This document shows positions 52,124 to 52,469 of a stretch of DNA of 52,469 nt, piece by piece. A model generated the notes under the pieces. It was not told where the DNA came from and did not search any database. It was given only the letters and a program-made list of their open reading frames with translations. Source of the stretch: a virus; the IMG/VR virus record IMGVR_UViG_3300032224_001181, positions 1 through 52,469 of that record. One strand, 5' to 3'. The position numbers and the translations under genes were made by a program. Numbering within the stretch: the first letter of the stretch is position 1; each line of letters starts with the position of its first letter.

Positions 52124-52469
52124 TCAGTATTTATTGGTATCGCGCTCTTTATAAAAGATATGCCCACCAATTCTATTCACAGTCTCTTTGCCATGCACCC
52201 ATGCAGGACGTATGCCTGTTGCGTGAAAGTATAGAGCATCTGCGTACTTTGATCTGAGGTCCTCATAATTCTCAGGATCACTTAACAACACCAAAGCAAC
52301 ACGCTGGCTTTCAACCCATCGTTCATCGTTACTCTTGGGGTTCTTGACAAACATGCAACGCCAGCTAAACTGACAGATGCTGATCTTAGACCATACTGTT
52401 TGTGTTTCTTTAATCGTACGGAAGTATTCCCGCTTTTCGATTATTTGATGTTTAGGAATGTCCTTAGTC
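52124..52469 (-). CDS. SleB-like cell-wall hydrolase, N-terminus cut by window edge
   Basis: The frame is open from the stop at 52124 to the edge, at least 114 residues; the ATG at 52354 is internal. The visible part shows CQFSWRC, YADALYFHATGIRPAWVH and NRIGGHIFYKE, the last blocks of SleB-type (Hydrolase_2) peptidoglycan hydrolases, which typically show QFSW, A..YH....P.W and IG.HxFY. These cleave glycan strands of peptidoglycan; in a phage this could be an endolysin or tail-associated lysin. The catalytic Glu region lies beyond the edge, so activity cannot be judged. Confidence 0.65.
   Translation of the reverse strand, partial: TKDIPKHQIIEKREYFRTIKETQTVWSKISICQFSWRCMFVKNPKSNDERWVESQRVALVLLSDPENYEDLRSKYADALYFHATGIRPAWVHGKETVNRIGGHIFYKERDTNKY

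Noticed and set aside
1-52469. CRISPR arrays, insertion sequences, transposases, toxin-antitoxin or restriction genes
   Set aside because: I looked for direct repeats and characteristic proteins on both strands and found none that I could support.

Overview
The window looks like part of a large, A+T-rich, marine or freshwater T4-like (myovirus) phage genome. Evidence: back-to-back genes with 1-, 4- or 8-base start/stop overlaps, a tail/adhesin block, T4-type late-promoter octamers (TATAAATA-like) in most divergent gaps, a partial SleB-like cell-wall hydrolase at the right edge, and small proteins I recall from cyanophage-type genomes. No transposase, CRISPR array, ribosomal gene or housekeeping operon was seen. 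The IscU and IscA proteins resemble proteobacterial IscU/IscA very closely, so a proteobacterial host (beta/gamma-like rather than cyanobacterial) is my best guess; this is inference.

Layout. 1-1712: a left-truncated flavin halogenase, iscU and a divergent iscA. 1716-8204: virion block, with two related tail proteins, a 1441-residue subtilisin/esterase/Ig tail protein and a small protein. 8201-13482: four glycosyltransferase-like genes in two paralogous pairs, an unknown protein, a 33-codon ORF and a carbamoyltransferase. 13475-17752: mixed strands, with two unknowns, a sulfotransferase, an SGNH protein, a degenerate tRNA-like element, a fatty-acid desaturase and an unknown. 17790-26133: ten Fe(II)/2-oxoglutarate-oxygenase-like (HxD...H...R) genes, seven of them small tandem paralogues, mixed with two SGNH proteins, a kinase-like protein and an eroded GH19-like protein. 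26194-36785: six radical SAM enzymes with a methyltransferase, a short PLP enzyme, an SGNH protein, a two-domain unknown and another oxygenase. 36809-46140: one tightly coupled plus-strand operon (oxygenase, AdoMet decarboxylase, flavin halogenase, unknown, amidinotransferase, B12-type radical SAM, zinc-finger radical SAM, short SDR, oxygenase, class III aminotransferase). 46114-51678 minus: HAD-nucleotidyltransferase fusion, glycosyltransferase-like genes, SGNH protein and a ninth radical SAM whose ribosome site lies in a long hairpin. 51741-52469 minus: two small proteins and the SleB-like gene.

How the genes may work together. By motif I count nine radical SAM proteins, thirteen HxD...H...R oxygenase-like proteins, a histidine-box (di-iron type) desaturase and two flavin halogenases, plus the two Fe-S assembly proteins IscU and IscA. 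A simple reading is that the phage supplies Fe-S scaffold capacity for its own AdoMet-radical and iron enzymes. These, with nucleotidyltransferase, aminotransferases, glycosyltransferases, sulfo- and carbamoyltransferases, would build or decorate a complex molecule. The product could be a surface glycan, a decorated virion protein, or a small molecule built by the 36809-46140 operon. The product and substrates cannot be read from sequence.
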